A DNA stretch of 23,295 bases from JBHIBA01 sp046758845 (GTDB lineage Bacteria > UBA8248 > JACPRG01 > G963555815): NCBI GenBank assembly GCA_046758845.1, contig JBHIBA010000035.1, positions 1 through 23,295 on the forward strand, in the 5' to 3' direction. Below are positions 22,052 to 23,295 of the stretch, in pieces. Below the pieces are notes generated by a model. That model was not told the origin of the DNA, ran no database searches, and saw only the letters and a list, made by a program, of their open reading frames with translations. The translations under genes and the position numbers were made by a program. Each line of letters starts with the position of its first letter. Within the stretch, counting starts at the first letter, position 1.

Positions 22052-23295
22052 ATGGCCGTCGCGGAAGCCGTGAAAGCCGTCACACTGAAAATTGACGACC
22101 GGGAGATCACGGTCCCCGGAGGGACGACCCTTTACGACGCCGCCCGCTCTCTCGGCGTCCACATCCCAACCCTCTGTCACGAGCCCAAGCTGAACCCGGT
22201 AGGGGTCTGCCGGGTCTGCGTGGTCGAGGTGCAGGGCGCGCGCGTCCTTGCGCCCTCGTGCTGCCGGTTGGCCGAAGAGGGGATGGTCGTCCGCACCGAT
22301 TCCGAAAGGGTTGTGAAATCCCAGCGGATGCTGGTCGAGCTCCTCATGGCGGACCACCCCGCTCCGTGCGAGAAGCACCGCAGGACTTACGACTGCGAGC
22401 TGGAGGTCCTCGCCGAACGCTACGGCGTGACGGCCTCGCGGCTTTCCCGGCGGGTCCGCCCCGACGGCCGGGACGCCTCCTCCAAGGCGATCCACGTCGA
22501 CCACAACGCCTGCATCCTGTGCGACCGCTGCATCCGCGCCTGCACGGATTTACAATCCAACGACGTCATCGGACGCAGCGGGAAAGGGTTCATGGCCAAG
22601 ATCGGGTTCGATTTCGACCTGCCCATGGGCCGGTCCACCTGCGTCTCCTGCGGGGAATGCGTGGCCGCCTGCCCCACCGGCGCCCTGCTGGACAAGCCCC
22701 TGGTGGCCGAAAGGACGGCCGCGGCGAAGAAGGTCAATTCGGTCTGCCCCTATTGCGGCGTCGGCTGTTCCATCGCCTATCACGTCCAGGAAGGCCGCAT
22801 CGTGGGCGTCACGGGCCGCGATAGCCCGGTCAACCACGGCCGGCTCTGCGTCAAGGGCCGATACGGCTATGACTACGCCCACCACAAAGACCGCCTGACG
22901 GTCCCCCTGATCCGCAAAGAGGGCGCCCCCAAAGACCCCGAGGCCCTGGCGGACCCCCGGGAGGCCTTTCGGGAGGCATCCTGGGACGAGGCCATGGACC
23001 TGGCGGCCCGCACGTTCCTCTCCATCCGGGAGGGGCACGGTTCTTCGGCCCTGGCCGGTTTCGGCTCCGCCAAGTGCTCCAACGAGGATAACTATCTCTT
23101 CCAGAAACTCATCCGCGTCGTCTTCGGGACGAACAACGTAGACCACTGCACCCGGCTGTGCCACGCCTCGTCGGTCGCCGCGCTCATGGAGCAGATCGGC
23201 AGCGGGGCGGTGTCCAACGTCTTCGCGGACGTGGGGCTGGCCGACGTGGCCCTGGTGGCCGGCTCCAACACCGAGGCCAACCACCCCGTGGCCGC
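22052..23295 (+). CDS. fdhF: Formate dehydrogenase catalytic (alpha) subunit, NAD-linked type, cut by the window edge
   Basis: Molybdenum/tungsten bis-MGD enzyme oxidising formate to CO2. 414 residues are visible and the frame is open at the window edge. In order: NuoG-like [2Fe-2S] domain (Cys42/53/56/70); degenerate His-Cys3 site with His102, Cys106 and Cys115 but His109 where a cysteine is usual; two ferredoxin clusters (Cys154/157/160/164 and Cys197/200/203/207); the bis-MGD-proximal cluster Cys232/235/239 (CPYCGVGC) and Cys266. The active-site motif NVDHCTRLCHASSVAAL puts Cys370 where selenocysteine occurs in related enzymes, followed by the conserved His371. The head fits electron transfer to the fused diaphorase encoded just upstream. 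Catalysis of CO2 reduction is also possible. Confidence 0.92.
   Translation, partial: MAVAEAVKAVTLKIDDREITVPGGTTLYDAARSLGVHIPTLCHEPKLNPVGVCRVCVVEVQGARVLAPSCCRLAEEGMVVRTDSERVVKSQRMLVELLMADHPAPCEKHRRTYDCELEVLAERYGVTASRLSRRVRPDGRDASSKAIHVDHNACILCDRCIRACTDLQSNDVIGRSGKGFMAKIGFDFDLPMGRSTCVSCGECVAACPTGALLDKPLVAERTAAAKKVNSVCPYCGVGCSIAYHVQEGRIVGVTGRDSPVNHGRLCVKGRYGYDYAHHKDRLTVPLIRKEGAPKDPEALADPREAFREASWDEAMDLAARTFLSIREGHGSSALAGFGSAKCSNEDNYLFQKLIRVVFGTNNVDHCTRLCHASSVAALMEQIGSGAVSNVFADVGLADVALVAGSNTEANHPVA

Overview
The window is a GC-rich stretch of bacterial chromosome devoted to respiratory electron input. Two blocks of complex I genes (NADH:quinone oxidoreductase, nuo) lie on the minus strand and fill about 1-19650. 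A divergent NAD-linked formate dehydrogenase locus lies on the plus strand from 20282 and runs off the right edge. The organism cannot be placed to phylum from the sequence alone. High GC, a canonical 14-subunit nuo operon, a second partial nuo set, an NAD-type formate dehydrogenase and hairpin-type dispersed repeats would fit many free-living, often uncultured groups, such as deltaproteobacterial, Nitrospirota, Acidobacteriota or NC10-like bacteria. That list is inference.

Layout, read in the direction of minus-strand transcription (right to left): a complete operon nuoA-B-C-D-E-F-G-H-I-J-K-L-M-N (19648 to 4408) follows a good sigma70-type promoter (19705-19733). A 149-base gap with a second promoter-like sequence (perfect TATAAT) comes next. 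Then a second set, nuoA2-B2-C2-D2-H2 (4258 to 183), with no E, F, G, I, J, K, L, M or N copy in the window. No nuoI start is seen in the 182 bases after nuoH2.

The five duplicated subunits (A, B, C, D, H) are essentially those around the quinone cavity and the terminal N2 cluster. NuoD2 is of a shorter class than NuoD1, so the second set looks like a divergent Q-module/heel kit rather than a fresh copy. NuoC2 carries an acidic 15-residue tandem repeat tail at its N-terminus that is not part of the NuoC fold.

On the plus strand, a fused NuoE-NuoF-type diaphorase subunit (20282-21928) precedes a formate dehydrogenase catalytic subunit (22052 to the edge). The latter has a NuoG-like iron-sulfur head and a cysteine, not selenocysteine, at the active-site position. 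Together they should oxidise formate to CO2 and reduce NAD+. The NADH could then feed the adjacent complex I, which would pump ions and reduce quinone.

Non-coding signals of note are a perfect TGTGA-N6-TCACA palindrome between nuoB and nuoC, three REP-like hairpin repeats in the 3' end of nuoE (one supplies its stop codon), a 20-base inverted repeat in the 633-base divergent intergenic region, and hairpins near nuoH2. No tRNA, rRNA, CRISPR array, transposase or phage gene was seen.
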